Shown: positions 10,043-19,183 of the stretch, one piece after another
Position numbering within the stretch: the stretch's first letter is position 1
Layout: every line of letters begins with the position of its first letter
Source: Rhizobacter sp. SG703
Lineage (GTDB): Bacteria > Pseudomonadota > Gammaproteobacteria > Burkholderiales > Burkholderiaceae_C
DNA length: 64,000 bases
Direction: 5' to 3'
Assembly: GCF_012275445.1 (NCBI RefSeq)
Contig: NZ_JAAZQK010000006.1
Span: forward strand, 186,001-250,000
Program-made: the position numbers and the translations under genes
Notes under the pieces: generated by a model
The model's input: only the letters and a program-made list of their open reading frames with translations
Databases searched by the model: none
What the model was told of the DNA's origin: nothing

Positions 10043-10109
10043 GGGGCCCTCTTGCGCTGTTTCACCGGCCACGTTGCGTTCGCTTGCGTCCGCTTGCATT
10101 CGGTCGCTG

Positions 10110-12488
10110 TCAGACGGCTGCGCGCACCGCACCGATCGCGTCGAGGATCGCTTCCGGCGTCGCCGGCGCGCGCAGCGGCGGGTCGACCCGGTGCCCGCCG
10201 ACCGCCGACACCGCATCGCGGATCGCGAAGAACACCGAGAACGGCAGCAGCAGCGGCGGCTCGCCGACCGCCTTGCTGCGGTGGATGCTGTCCTCGACGT
10301 TCTCCGCGTCGAAGAGCCGCACGTTGAAGACCGCCGGGCAGTCGTTCGCGGTCGGGATCTTGTAGGTGCTCGGCGCATGCGTCGCGAGTGCGCCGGTCTG
10401 CGGGTGCCACACCAGCTCTTCGCTGGTCAGCCAGCCCATGCCCTGGATGAACGCGCCCTCGACCTGGCCGATGTCGACCGCCGGGTTCAGCGAGCGGCCG
10501 GCGTCGTGCAGCAGGTCGGCGCGCAGCAGCTTCCATTCGCCGGTCAGCGTGTCCACCACCACCTCGCTGACCGCGGCGCCGTACGCGAAGTAGAAGAACG
10601 GCCGGCCGGTCAGCGTCGCGGCATCCCAGTGCAGGCCGGGCGTCGCGTAGAAGCCGTCGGACCACAGCTGCACGCGCGCCAGGTAGGCCTGCATCACCAG
10701 TTCGGCGAAGCCGATGCGCCCGGCCGGGCCGGTCACCTCGTCGTTCGCGAAGCGCAGCTCGCCGGCGCGGCAGGCCAGCCGCTGCGCCGCCACGTCGGCC
10801 AGCCGCTCGCGGATCTGCCGCGCGGCGTCCTGCGCCGCCTTGCCGTTCAGGTCGCTGCCGGTCGACGCGGCGGTGGCCGAGGTGTTGACGACCTTGTGCG
10901 TGTCGGTCGCGCTGACGCGCACCCGCTCGAAGCCGACACCCAGCTCGTGCGCCACCACCTGGGCCACCTTGGTGTTCAGCCCCTGGCCCATCTCGGTGCC
11001 GCCGTGGTTCACCAGGATCGAGCCGTCGGCGTACACGTGCACCAGCGCGCCGGCCTGGTTCAGGTGCTTCACGTTGAACGAGATGCCGAACTTGACCGGC
11101 GTGAACGCGATGCCGCGCTGCAGCACCGGGTTCACGCGGTTGAAGGCGGCCACCGCATCGCGGCGCGCACGGTAGTCGCTGTCGGCTTCCAGCTGCGCGC
11201 ACAGCTCGTGCAGGATGTTGTCGTCGACCGACTGGCCGTAGGGCGTGGTCCGCTGGGTGTCGGTGCCGTAGAAGTTGGCGCGCCGCACGTCCAGCGCGTC
11301 CTTGCCGAGCGCGCGCGCGACGCTGTCGAGGATGTTCTCGATCGCGATCGCGCCCTGCGGCCCGCCGAAGCCGCGGAATGCGGTGTTGCTCTGCGTGTTG
11401 GTCTTGCCGCAATAGCCGTGCACCGCGACATCGGGCAGCCAGTAGGCGTTGTCGAAGTGGCACAGCGCGCGCGTCATCACCGGGCCCGACAGGTCGGCCG
11501 AATGGCCGGCGCGCGACACCATCGTGACCTCGCTGCCGAGGAGGCGGCCGTCGTCGTCGTAGCCGGCCTCGTACTCGATCCAGAAGCAGTGGCGCCGGCC
11601 GGTGATCAGGAAATCGTCGTCGCGGTCGACGCGCAGCTTCACCGGCCGGCGCAGCTTCTGCGCCGCCACCGCGGCCACGCAGGCGAACAGCGCCGACTGC
11701 GATTCCTTGCCGCCGAAGCCGCCGCCCATGCGCCGGCATTCGACCTGCACATGGTGCGCGCTCAGCCGCAGCGCCTGCGCCACCAGGTGCTGCATCTCGC
11801 TCGGGTGCTGCGTCGAGCAGTGCAGCAGCAGCCCGCGGTCCTCCTTCGGGATCGCGTAGCTGATCTGGCCTTCGAGGTAGAACTGCTCCTGGCCGCCGAC
11901 CTCCAGCGTGCCGCGCAGGCGGTGCGGCGCCGCATCGATCGCAGCCCGCGCGCCGCCGTCGCGGGTGCTGCGCACCAGGTGCATCGGCGGCAGCACGTAG
12001 GCGCCGGCCGCGTGCGCCGCCTGCGGCGTCAGGATCGGCGGCAGCGGCTCGACCTGCAGCACCGCCTTCGCGCGGGCCGCGGCGCGGCGCGCCGCGTCGC
12101 GCGTCAGCGCGATCACCGCGAACACCGGCTGGCCGACGTAGCGCAGTTCGCCGTCGGCCAGGATCGGGTCGTCGTGCAGGATCGGCCCGCAGTCGTTCGC
12201 GCCGGGGATGTCGGCCGCGGTCAGCACCGCGACGACGCCGGGCTGCGCGCGCAACGCCGCGAGGTCGATGCCCAGCAGGCGCCCATGCGCCACCGGCGAC
12301 AGCCCGAGCGCCGCATGCAGCGTGCCGGCGAGCTCCGGCAGGTCGTCGATGTAGGCCGCTTCGCCGGCGACGTGCAGGTGCGCCGATTCGTGCGGCCGGC
12401 TGATGCCGACGCGCGCGCCCTCGCGCAGCGCGATCGCTTCGGCCTCGGGACCGGCCGCCTGCAGGAACGGATCGAGGGGCTTGTTCAT
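10110..12488 (-). CDS. xdhB: Xanthine dehydrogenase molybdopterin-binding (large) subunit
   Basis: Catalytic subunit that hydroxylates hypoxanthine to xanthine and xanthine to urate. The 792-residue protein shows GGGFGGKESQ, the conserved TAFRGFGGPQG loop, the Moco-binding GGTEMGQG and, near the C-terminus, AVGEPPLLLPFS carrying the expected catalytic Glu. Its ATG (12486-12488) overlaps the xdhA TGA as ATGA. It forms a heterotetramer with XdhA in the cytosol and needs XdhC for sulfurated cofactor. The length is normal for two-gene bacterial XDH. Confidence 0.97.
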   Translation of the reverse strand: MNKPLDPFLQAAGPEAEAIALREGARVGISRPHESAHLHVAGEAAYIDDLPELAGTLHAALGLSPVAHGRLLGIDLAALRAQPGVVAVLTAADIPGANDCGPILHDDPILADGELRYVGQPVFAVIALTRDAARRAAARAKAVLQVEPLPPILTPQAAHAAGAYVLPPMHLVRSTRDGGARAAIDAAPHRLRGTLEVGGQEQFYLEGQISYAIPKEDRGLLLHCSTQHPSEMQHLVAQALRLSAHHVQVECRRMGGGFGGKESQSALFACVAAVAAQKLRRPVKLRVDRDDDFLITGRRHCFWIEYEAGYDDDGRLLGSEVTMVSRAGHSADLSGPVMTRALCHFDNAYWLPDVAVHGYCGKTNTQSNTAFRGFGGPQGAIAIENILDSVARALGKDALDVRRANFYGTDTQRTTPYGQSVDDNILHELCAQLEADSDYRARRDAVAAFNRVNPVLQRGIAFTPVKFGISFNVKHLNQAGALVHVYADGSILVNHGGTEMGQGLNTKVAQVVAHELGVGFERVRVSATDTHKVVNTSATAASTGSDLNGKAAQDAARQIRERLADVAAQRLACRAGELRFANDEVTGPAGRIGFAELVMQAYLARVQLWSDGFYATPGLHWDAATLTGRPFFYFAYGAAVSEVVVDTLTGEWKLLRADLLHDAGRSLNPAVDIGQVEGAFIQGMGWLTSEELVWHPQTGALATHAPSTYKIPTANDCPAVFNVRLFDAENVEDSIHRSKAVGEPPLLLPFSVFFAIRDAVSAVGGHRVDPPLRAPATPEAILDAIGAVRAAV

Positions 12489-14035
12489 GCAGTGATGCTC
12501 CAGGCCCGCGTCGCCTCGGCCGGCAGCGGGTCGGCCGCGCGCGTCTCCAGCCAGAAACGCCGCAGCAGGTTCTGCGCGACCTGCAGCCGGTACGCCGCGC
12601 TCGCGCGCATGTCGGTCAGCGGCGTGAAGTCGTTCGCCAGCGCCGCCTGCGCGGCCTGCAGCGCCTGCTCGTCCCAGGCCCGGCCCTGCAGCGCCGCCTC
12701 GGCCTGCACGGCGCGCTTGACGATCGCCGCCATGCCGCCGAACGCCAGCCGCACCTGCGCGACCGTGCCGTCGGCCGCCAGTCCGATCGACAGCCCGGCG
12801 CACACCGCCGAGATGTCGCAGTCGTAGCGCTTGCTGATCTTGTAGGCGCGGATCTGCCGCTGCGCCGCCGCCAGCGGCACGATGATCTCCTGCACGAACT
12901 CGCCAGGCTGCAGCTGGTTCTTCATGTAGTCGACGTAGAACGCGGCGAGCGGCACGCGCCGCGCCTTCGCGCCGCGGCGCAGCACCAGCTCGGCGTCGAG
13001 CGCCAGCAGCACCGGCGCCGAGTCGCCGATCGGCGAGCCGTTGGCCACGTTGCCGCCCATCGTGCCGGCATGCCGGATCGGCGGCGACGCGAAGCGCAAC
13101 CACACCTCGGTCAGCGCCGGCATGCGCCGGGCCAGCGCCGACCAGGCGTCTTCGAGCGATGCGCCGGCGCCGATGTGCAGGTGGCCGTCGCGTTCGTCGA
13201 TGCGCTTCAGCTCGGCCACGTCGCCCAGGTAGATGATCTCGCCGAGGTCGCGGAACTGCTTGTTGACCCACAGCCCGACGTCGGTCGCACCGGCCAGCAG
13301 CGTCGCCTTCGGGCGCTGCTCGCGCAGCGTCGCCAGCGCCTCCAGCGCGCGCGGCGCGAACCAGTCGTCGACGCGCGGGCCGCCATCGCGCTGCCGGTTG
13401 AAGCCGGCGTAGTGCAGGCCGGCGTGGTTGAGCCCGTCCTTGCCGCTGGCCAGCGCCTGCAGCGCGGCGACCGCCGGCGCGGTGTCGAGCGCGACCGGCG
13501 GCAGCTGGAACATGCGCTCGCCGGCGTCGAGGATCGGCCGGTAGCCGGTGCAGCGGCACAGGTTGCCCGACAACGCGTCGGCCAGCTGCTGGCGCGTCGG
13601 CACCTGGCCGCAGGCGCGGTGGCCTTCGTAGCCCGCCCACAGCGACATCACGAAGCCCGGCGTGCAGAAGCCGCATTGCGAGCCGTGGCACTCGACCATC
13701 GCCTGCTGCACCGGGTGCAGCGCGCCGCCGGCCTGGTCCTTCAGGTCTTCGACCGTGAACAGCGCCTTGCCGGCCAGCGTCGGCAGGAACTGGAGGCAGG
13801 CGTTGACGGTGCGCAACGCGAGGCCGCCGACGCGCTGCGACGGCGGGGTTTGCTCATTCGCGAGTTCGCCCACCACCACCGTGCAGGCCCCGCAGTCGCC
13901 CTCGTTGCAGCCCTCCTTGGTGCCTGTGCAGCGCGCGTCCTCGCGCAGCCAGTCGAGCACCGAGCGGGTCGGATGGACGCCGCCGACCTCGACGACCTGG
14001 CCGCGGTGGAAGAAGCGGATGGCTTGAGTGGTCAT
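12485..14035 (-). CDS. xdhA: Xanthine dehydrogenase iron-sulfur/FAD (small) subunit
   Basis: Carries electrons from the Mo centre to NAD+. The 516-residue protein has a plant-type 2Fe-2S domain (GCNEGDCGAC, C43, C48, C51, with C80), a second 2Fe-2S helical domain (CGFCTPG at 121-127 and CRCTGYRPI at 160-168), an FAD-binding domain at about 200-375 (LLAGATDVGLWV, GGNVANGSPIGD) and the C-terminal flavoprotein domain. The start is the ATG at 14033-14035. It heads the leftward xdh unit and is divergent from guaD over 135 bases; no regulator gene of purine catabolism is adjacent. Confidence 0.97.
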   Translation of the reverse strand: MTTQAIRFFHRGQVVEVGGVHPTRSVLDWLREDARCTGTKEGCNEGDCGACTVVVGELANEQTPPSQRVGGLALRTVNACLQFLPTLAGKALFTVEDLKDQAGGALHPVQQAMVECHGSQCGFCTPGFVMSLWAGYEGHRACGQVPTRQQLADALSGNLCRCTGYRPILDAGERMFQLPPVALDTAPAVAALQALASGKDGLNHAGLHYAGFNRQRDGGPRVDDWFAPRALEALATLREQRPKATLLAGATDVGLWVNKQFRDLGEIIYLGDVAELKRIDERDGHLHIGAGASLEDAWSALARRMPALTEVWLRFASPPIRHAGTMGGNVANGSPIGDSAPVLLALDAELVLRRGAKARRVPLAAFYVDYMKNQLQPGEFVQEIIVPLAAAQRQIRAYKISKRYDCDISAVCAGLSIGLAADGTVAQVRLAFGGMAAIVKRAVQAEAALQGRAWDEQALQAAQAALANDFTPLTDMRASAAYRLQVAQNLLRRFWLETRAADPLPAEATRAWSITA

Positions 14036-14170
14036 GGCACACCGGGAGTTGCAGCACAAGCATAGGACAGACCGGGCCAGGGTAAACCTTGCCCGCGGTC
14101 GGGATACGATGGCGCCCGACCCCCGTGGCATTGCAATTCGTGGGCCCAGCCGCAGCCCGAGGACCACCGA

Positions 14171-15469
14171 ATGACACCCCGCCGCATCGCGCTGCGTGCC
14201 GACCTGCTCGACTTCACCGCCGCACCCGACTGGGGCGACACCGGGTCGCCGGCGGTGCGCTTCCGCCCGGACCACTGGCTGCTGGTCGAAGACGGCCGCA
14301 TCGCCGGCGCGCAGCCCGACACGCCGGACGCCGGCTGGCAGCGCCACGACCACCGCGGCCGGCTGCTGATGCCGGGCTTCATCGACACCCATGTGCACAG
14401 CCCGCAGCTCGACGTGATCGCGAGCTACGGCACCGCGCTGCTCGACTGGCTCGACACCTACACCTTCCCGGCCGAACGCCGCTATGCCGACGAGTCCGAG
14501 GCCGAGCGCGGCGCGGCGCGCTTCCTCGACGCGCTGCTGGCGCACGGCACCACCAGCGCGGTGGTGTTCCCGACGGTGCACCGGGTCAGCGCCGACCGGC
14601 TGCTGGCCGGTGCACAGGCGCGCGGCATGCGGCTGATCGCCGGCAAGGTGCTGATGGACCGCCATGCGCCGGACGGGCTGCGCGACGACGTCGAGCAGGC
14701 CGAGCGCGACTGCGTCGAGTTGATCGAGCGCTGGCACGGCCGCGACCGGCTGGCCTATGCGGTGACGGTGCGCTTCGCGCCGACCAGCACGCCGGCCCAG
14801 CTCGCGATGGCCGGCCGGCTGTGCGCCGCGTACCCCGGCGTCTACATGCAGACGCACGTGGCCGAGAACCGCGACGAGGTGCTGTGGGTCGCCGAGCTGT
14901 TCCCCGAGGCGCGCAGCTACCTCGACGTCTACGCCCGCGCCGGGCTGCTGAACGCACGCAGCGTGCTGGCTCACGGCATCTGGCTGGACGACGCCGACCG
15001 CGCGGCCATCCACGCGGCCGGGGCGCAGATCGCGCACAGCCCGTCGTCGAACCTGTTCCTCGGCAGCGGGCTGTTCGGCTGGCGCGCGGCCGAAGCCGCC
15101 GGCTGCGCGGTGAGCCTGGCGACCGATGTCGGCGGCGGCACCAGCCTGTGCCTGCTGCGCGCCGCGAGCGACGCCTACCGGGTGCAGGCGATGGCCGGCG
15201 AGCGGCTGACGGCCTGGAAGGCCTTGCATGCGGCGACGCGGGGCGCGGCCCACGCGCTCGGGCTGGCCGACGAGATCGGCTCGCTGGAGGCGGGGCGGGT
15301 CGCCGACCTGTGCCTCTGGGACTGGGCCGCCGGGCCGGTGGCCGAGCGCCGGATGGAGGTGGCGCGAGGCTTGCATGAGAAGGTGTTTGCGTGGATGACG
15401 CTGGCGGACGAGCGGAATCTGGTGGCAACGTGGGTCAACGGTGTGGAGCGCTATGGGCAAACAGTCTGA
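14171..15469 (+). CDS. guaD: Guanine deaminase
   Basis: Converts guanine to xanthine, the substrate of the divergent xanthine dehydrogenase. The 432-residue amidohydrolase has the zinc-ligand motif PGFIDTHVHSPQ near residue 75, FPTVHR, MQTHVAENRDEV, LAHGIW, SPSSNLFLGSGLF and ATDVGGGTS, all in the guanine deaminase pattern. The 135-base divergent region with xdhA presumably carries shared control; a TACGAT at 14105-14110 is the only weak -10-like element I see. The gene's end overlaps the ABC transporter ATPase gene by 17 bases if that starts at 15453. Confidence 0.96.
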   Translation: MTPRRIALRADLLDFTAAPDWGDTGSPAVRFRPDHWLLVEDGRIAGAQPDTPDAGWQRHDHRGRLLMPGFIDTHVHSPQLDVIASYGTALLDWLDTYTFPAERRYADESEAERGAARFLDALLAHGTTSAVVFPTVHRVSADRLLAGAQARGMRLIAGKVLMDRHAPDGLRDDVEQAERDCVELIERWHGRDRLAYAVTVRFAPTSTPAQLAMAGRLCAAYPGVYMQTHVAENRDEVLWVAELFPEARSYLDVYARAGLLNARSVLAHGIWLDDADRAAIHAAGAQIAHSPSSNLFLGSGLFGWRAAEAAGCAVSLATDVGGGTSLCLLRAASDAYRVQAMAGERLTAWKALHAATRGAAHALGLADEIGSLEAGRVADLCLWDWAAGPVAERRMEVARGLHEKVFAWMTLADERNLVATWVNGVERYGQTV

Positions 15470-17111
15470 CCAAGCAGCACAAGCAGAGCGCAGTGCCCAG
15501 CAAGCAACGCCCCGGGATCCGGCTTTGCTGGGCCCAGGGGTGGCGCCCCTCGGGGGCAGGAGCGAAGCGACTGGGGGGCTCCGTCTGGAACTCACCGACA
15601 TCAGCAAGCAATACCCCGCCGTCAAGGCGAACGACCGGGTCAACCTGCGCGTCAAGCCCGGCGAGATCCATGCCGTGCTCGGCGAGAACGGCGCCGGCAA
15701 GTCGACGATGATGAAGATGATCTACGGCGCGGTCCGTCCCGATGCCGGCGTGATCCGCTGGAACGGCCAGCCGGTCGAGGTCCGCAACCCGCAGGAGGCG
15801 CGGGCGCTGGGCATCAGCATGGTGTTCCAGCACTTCAGCCTGTTCGACACGCTGACCGCGGCCGAGAACGTCTGGCTCGGCCTCGACAAGTCGCTGTCGC
15901 TCGCCGCGGTGACGCAGCGCATCGCCGAGGTCGCCCGCGTCTACGGCCTCGACGTCGACCCGCTGCGCCCGGTGCACACGCTGTCGGTCGGCGAGCGCCA
16001 GCGCGTCGAGATCGTGCGCGCGCTGATGACGAACCCACGGCTGCTGATCCTCGACGAGCCGACCTCGGTGCTGACGCCGCAGGCGGTCGAGACGCTCTTC
16101 ATCACGCTGCGCCAGCTCGCCGCCGAGGGCTGCAGCATCCTCTACATCAGCCACAAGCTCGACGAGATCCGCGCGCTGTGCCACCACTGCACCGTGCTGC
16201 GCGGCGGCCGCGTCACCGGCGAGGTCGACCCGACGCAGCAGACCAATGCCAGCCTGTCGCGCCTGATGATCGGTGCCGAGCCGCCGCAGCTGCAGCACGT
16301 GCAGGCGCGGCTCGGCGACGTCGCGCTGTCGGTGCGCGAGCTGGCGCTGCCCCGGCGCGACCAGTTCGGCGTCGACCTGCAGGGCATCAGCTTCGACGTG
16401 CGCTGCGGCGAGATCGTCGGCATCGCCGGCGTCTCCGGCAACGGCCAGCAGGAGCTGATGGCCGCGCTGTCCGGCGAAGACCCGCGGGCCGCGCCCGACA
16501 GCATCGTGCTGTTCGACCGGCCGGTGGGCCGCCAGTCGCCGCGCCGGCGCCGCGCGCAGGGGCTGAACTTCGTGCCCGAGGAGCGGCTCGGCCGCGGCGC
16601 GGTGCCGTCGCTGTCGCTCGCGCAGAACACGCTGCTGACGCGCACCGCCGCGGTCACCGCGCAGGGCTGGATCCGCAGCACCGAGGTCGCCGCGCTCGCG
16701 AACCGGCTGATCCAGCGCTTCAACGTGAAGGCCGGCGGCCCCGACGCGCCGGCCAAGAGCCTGTCGGGCGGCAACCTGCAGAAGTTCATCGTCGGCCGCG
16801 AGATCGATGCGGCGCCGCGGCTGCTGATCGTCTCGCAGCCGACCTGGGGCGTCGACGTCGGCGCGGCCGCGCAGATCCGCGCCGAGCTGCTGAAGCTGCG
16901 CGACGACGGCGGCGCGGTGCTGGTGGTCAGCGAAGAGCTCGACGAGCTGTTCGAGATCTGCGACCGGCTGGTCGTGATCGCGCAGGGCCGGGTGTCGCCG
17001 TCGATCGCGACCGCGCAGGCCACCGCCCCGCAGATCGGCGAATGGATGAGCGGGCTGTGGAGCCCGCGCGGCGCCGCGTTCCACCCGGAGGCGACGCATG
17101 CTGAAACTTGA
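15453..17111 (+). CDS. BMP-type ABC transporter ATPase, nucleoside/purine uptake
   Basis: Energises an importer of the YufO/NupA (BmpA-NupABC) class, which moves nucleosides or purines; automatic names often say simple sugar. About 552 residues with two ABC domains: Walker A GENGAGKST (77-85), signature LSVGERQRVE, Walker B LLILDEPTS; the second half has IAGVSGNGQQEL, LSGGNLQKF and LLIVSQPTWGVDVG, the degenerate site typical of this class. The ATG at 15453 overlaps guaD. Residues about 27-43 are encoded by a GC-rich repeat-like block, so the real start is uncertain. It is followed by two permeases and a lipoprotein. Confidence 0.93.
   Translation: MGKQSDQAAQAERSAQQATPRDPALLGPGVAPLGGRSEATGGLRLELTDISKQYPAVKANDRVNLRVKPGEIHAVLGENGAGKSTMMKMIYGAVRPDAGVIRWNGQPVEVRNPQEARALGISMVFQHFSLFDTLTAAENVWLGLDKSLSLAAVTQRIAEVARVYGLDVDPLRPVHTLSVGERQRVEIVRALMTNPRLLILDEPTSVLTPQAVETLFITLRQLAAEGCSILYISHKLDEIRALCHHCTVLRGGRVTGEVDPTQQTNASLSRLMIGAEPPQLQHVQARLGDVALSVRELALPRRDQFGVDLQGISFDVRCGEIVGIAGVSGNGQQELMAALSGEDPRAAPDSIVLFDRPVGRQSPRRRRAQGLNFVPEERLGRGAVPSLSLAQNTLLTRTAAVTAQGWIRSTEVAALANRLIQRFNVKAGGPDAPAKSLSGGNLQKFIVGREIDAAPRLLIVSQPTWGVDVGAAAQIRAELLKLRDDGGAVLVVSEELDELFEICDRLVVIAQGRVSPSIATAQATAPQIGEWMSGLWSPRGAAFHPEATHAET
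15531..15580. repeat. GC-rich repeat-like block inside the ABC ATPase N-terminus
   Basis: Contains a hairpin (AGGGG / CCCCT with a five-base loop around 15536-15550), then CGGGGGCAGGAGCGAAGCGA. From memory this resembles dispersed intergenic repeats of Burkholderiales genomes. Here it is read in frame, encoding a Pro/Gly-rich stretch that ABC ATPases of this family do not normally have before their first beta strand. It could be an insertion that extended the reading frame. Confidence 0.4.
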
Positions 17112-18228
17112 GCCGCGCCCGGCGCCGAGCCGGGTCATGTCGATCGCCTCGCCGCTGCTGGCGCTGGCGATCACGGTGCTGATCGGCGTCGTGCTGTTCC
17201 TGCTGCTCGGCAAGGACCCGCTGCGCGGGCTGCAGGTGTTCTTCGTCGAGCCGCTGAAGAGCGCGCAGGCGCTGTCGGAGCTGGCGGTGAAGGCGGTGCC
17301 GCTGCTGCTGATCGCGCTCGGCCTGGCGGTGTGCTTCCGCTCCAACGTCTGGAACATCGGCGCCGAAGGGCAGTTCGTGCTCGGCGCGATCGCGGCCGGC
17401 GGCGTCGCGATGCTGGCCGAGCCCGCGGGATCCGGCATCGGTCGCTGGATCGTCGTGCCGATCCTGCTGGCCGGCGTGCTCGGCGGCATGGCCTGGGCCG
17501 CGATCGTCGCGCTGCTGCGCGACCGCTTCAACGCCAACGAGATCCTGGTCAGCCTGATGCTCGTCTACGTGGCCGACCAGGTGCTCGGCTACCTGGTCTA
17601 CGGCCCGTGGAAGGACCCCGACGGCTACAACTTCCCGCAGACCATCACCTTCCTCGCGTCGACGAAGATCCCGCGCCTGTTCGACGGCCTGCGCGTCAAC
17701 ATCGGCCTGCCGATCGCGCTGCTGGCGGTGGCCGGGTTCTGGGCCTTCCTGTTCCGCACCTATGCCGGCTTCCAGCTGCAGGTCGGCGGGCTCGCGCCGG
17801 CGGCGGCGCGCTATGCCGGCTTCTCGTCGCGGCGCGCGCTGTGGACGGCGCTGCTGCTGTCGGGCGGCATGGCCGGACTGGCCGGCGGGCTGGAAGCCGC
17901 CGGCCCGCTCGGCCAGCTGACGCCGCACGTGCCGGCGGGCTACGGCTTCGCGGCCATCATCGTCGCGTTCGTCGGCCGGCTGCACCCGGTGGGCATCGTG
18001 TTCTCGGCGATCCTGATGAGCATGTTCTACATCGGCGGCGAGCTGGCGCAGTCGCGCCTCGGGCTGCCCAAATCGCTGACCGGCGTGTTCCAGGGGCTGC
18101 TGCTGTTCACGCTGCTCGCCTGCGACACGCTGATCCACTACCGCCTGCGCTGGAAGCCGGCGCACGTGCCGGCCGAAGCGCCGCCCGCCGGCACCAACCA
18201 GCCGGCCGCGGCCGAAGGACAAGCCTGA
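17098..18228 (+). CDS. BMP-type ABC transporter permease 1
   Basis: A 376-residue inner-membrane permease of the BPD_transp_2 family, like YufP/NupB. It is strongly hydrophobic, with an N-terminal membrane segment (ALAITVLIGVVLFLLL) and about nine to ten further segments; conserved GLAVCFRSNVWNIGAEGQF and NANEILVSLMLVYVADQ mark the nucleoside-uptake subgroup. Its ATG overlaps the ATPase stop, and its stop overlaps the next permease start as TGATG. The C-terminal tail is a short Pro/Ala-rich cytosolic stretch. The two permeases should form a heterodimer. Confidence 0.93.
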   Translation: MLKLEPRPAPSRVMSIASPLLALAITVLIGVVLFLLLGKDPLRGLQVFFVEPLKSAQALSELAVKAVPLLLIALGLAVCFRSNVWNIGAEGQFVLGAIAAGGVAMLAEPAGSGIGRWIVVPILLAGVLGGMAWAAIVALLRDRFNANEILVSLMLVYVADQVLGYLVYGPWKDPDGYNFPQTITFLASTKIPRLFDGLRVNIGLPIALLAVAGFWAFLFRTYAGFQLQVGGLAPAAARYAGFSSRRALWTALLLSGGMAGLAGGLEAAGPLGQLTPHVPAGYGFAAIIVAFVGRLHPVGIVFSAILMSMFYIGGELAQSRLGLPKSLTGVFQGLLLFTLLACDTLIHYRLRWKPAHVPAEAPPAGTNQPAAAEGQA

Positions 18229-19148
18229 TGGACGCCATCGCCCTGCTGATCGCCGCGACGCTGAGTTCCGGCACCGTGCTCGCGCTGGCCGCGCTCGGGC
18301 TGCTGATCAACGAACGCGCCGGCATCGTCAACCTCGGTGCCGAAGGGATGATGCTGATCGCCGCGATCGCCGGCTTCGCGACCGCGGTGCACACCGGCAG
18401 CGACTGGCTGGCGTTCGCCGCCGGCGCCGGCGCCGGCGCGCTGCTGGCCGCGACCTTCGGCGTGCTGGTGATCTGGCTCAACACCAACCAGTACGCGACC
18501 GGGCTGGCGCTCAGCCTGTTCGGCAGCGGCTTCTCGGCCTTCGTCGGCATCAACTACGTGCAGGCGAAGCTGAGCGAGCGGCCGCACTTCCAGCTGCCGT
18601 GGCTGGCCGACATCCCGCTGCTCGGCCCGGCGCTGTTCCGCCAGCACCCGATGGTGTATGCGGCCATCGCGCTGACCGCCGGCCTCGCGTGGTTCCTGTA
18701 CCGCTCGCGCGCCGGACTGGTGCTGCGCGCGGTCGGCGAATCGCCCGAATCGGCGCATGCGCTCGGCTACCCGGTGCGCCGCATCCGCCTCGCCGCGGTG
18801 CTGGCCGGCGGTGCGCTGTGCGGGCTGTCGGGCGCGTACATCTCGGTGGTCTACACGCCGCTGTGGGTCGAAGGGATGATCGCCGGCAAGGGCTGGATCG
18901 CGCTGGCGCTGACCACCTTCGCGACCTGGCGACCGGCACGCGTCTTGCTCGGCGCCTACCTGTTCGGCGGCGTCACGATGCTGCAGTTCTACCTGCAGGG
19001 CGAAGGCGTGCAGGTGTCGGCGCAGTTGCTGACGATGCTGCCCTACCTGTCGACCATCGTCGTGCTGGTGCTGATCTCGCGCAATGCCGGCTGGATCCGC
19101 GTCAACATGCCGGCGTCGCTCGGCAAGCCCTTCTTCCCCGGCAGCTAG
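18228..19148 (+). CDS. BMP-type ABC transporter permease 2
   Basis: A 306-residue membrane permease, like YufQ/NupC, partner of the preceding permease. It shows GLLINERAGIVNLGAEGMM near the N-terminus, the family's signature pore helix, then TNQYATGLALSLFGSGFSAF and GKGWIALALTTFATWRP. The longer open frame upstream is a shadow of the first permease; the ATG at 18228 gives the natural start and overlaps the previous TGA. A 35-base gap separates it from the binding-protein gene. Confidence 0.94.
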   Translation: MDAIALLIAATLSSGTVLALAALGLLINERAGIVNLGAEGMMLIAAIAGFATAVHTGSDWLAFAAGAGAGALLAATFGVLVIWLNTNQYATGLALSLFGSGFSAFVGINYVQAKLSERPHFQLPWLADIPLLGPALFRQHPMVYAAIALTAGLAWFLYRSRAGLVLRAVGESPESAHALGYPVRRIRLAAVLAGGALCGLSGAYISVVYTPLWVEGMIAGKGWIALALTTFATWRPARVLLGAYLFGGVTMLQFYLQGEGVQVSAQLLTMLPYLSTIVVLVLISRNAGWIRVNMPASLGKPFFPGS

Positions 19149-19183
19149 CTGATAAATTCCCGCGTTCCTCACCTGGAGTAGAC

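Noticed and set aside
10110-13691. Single 1193-codon frame apparently spanning xdhA and xdhB
   Set aside because: The upstream part is a shadow frame of xdhA; the real xdhB starts at 12488 with an ATGA overlap.
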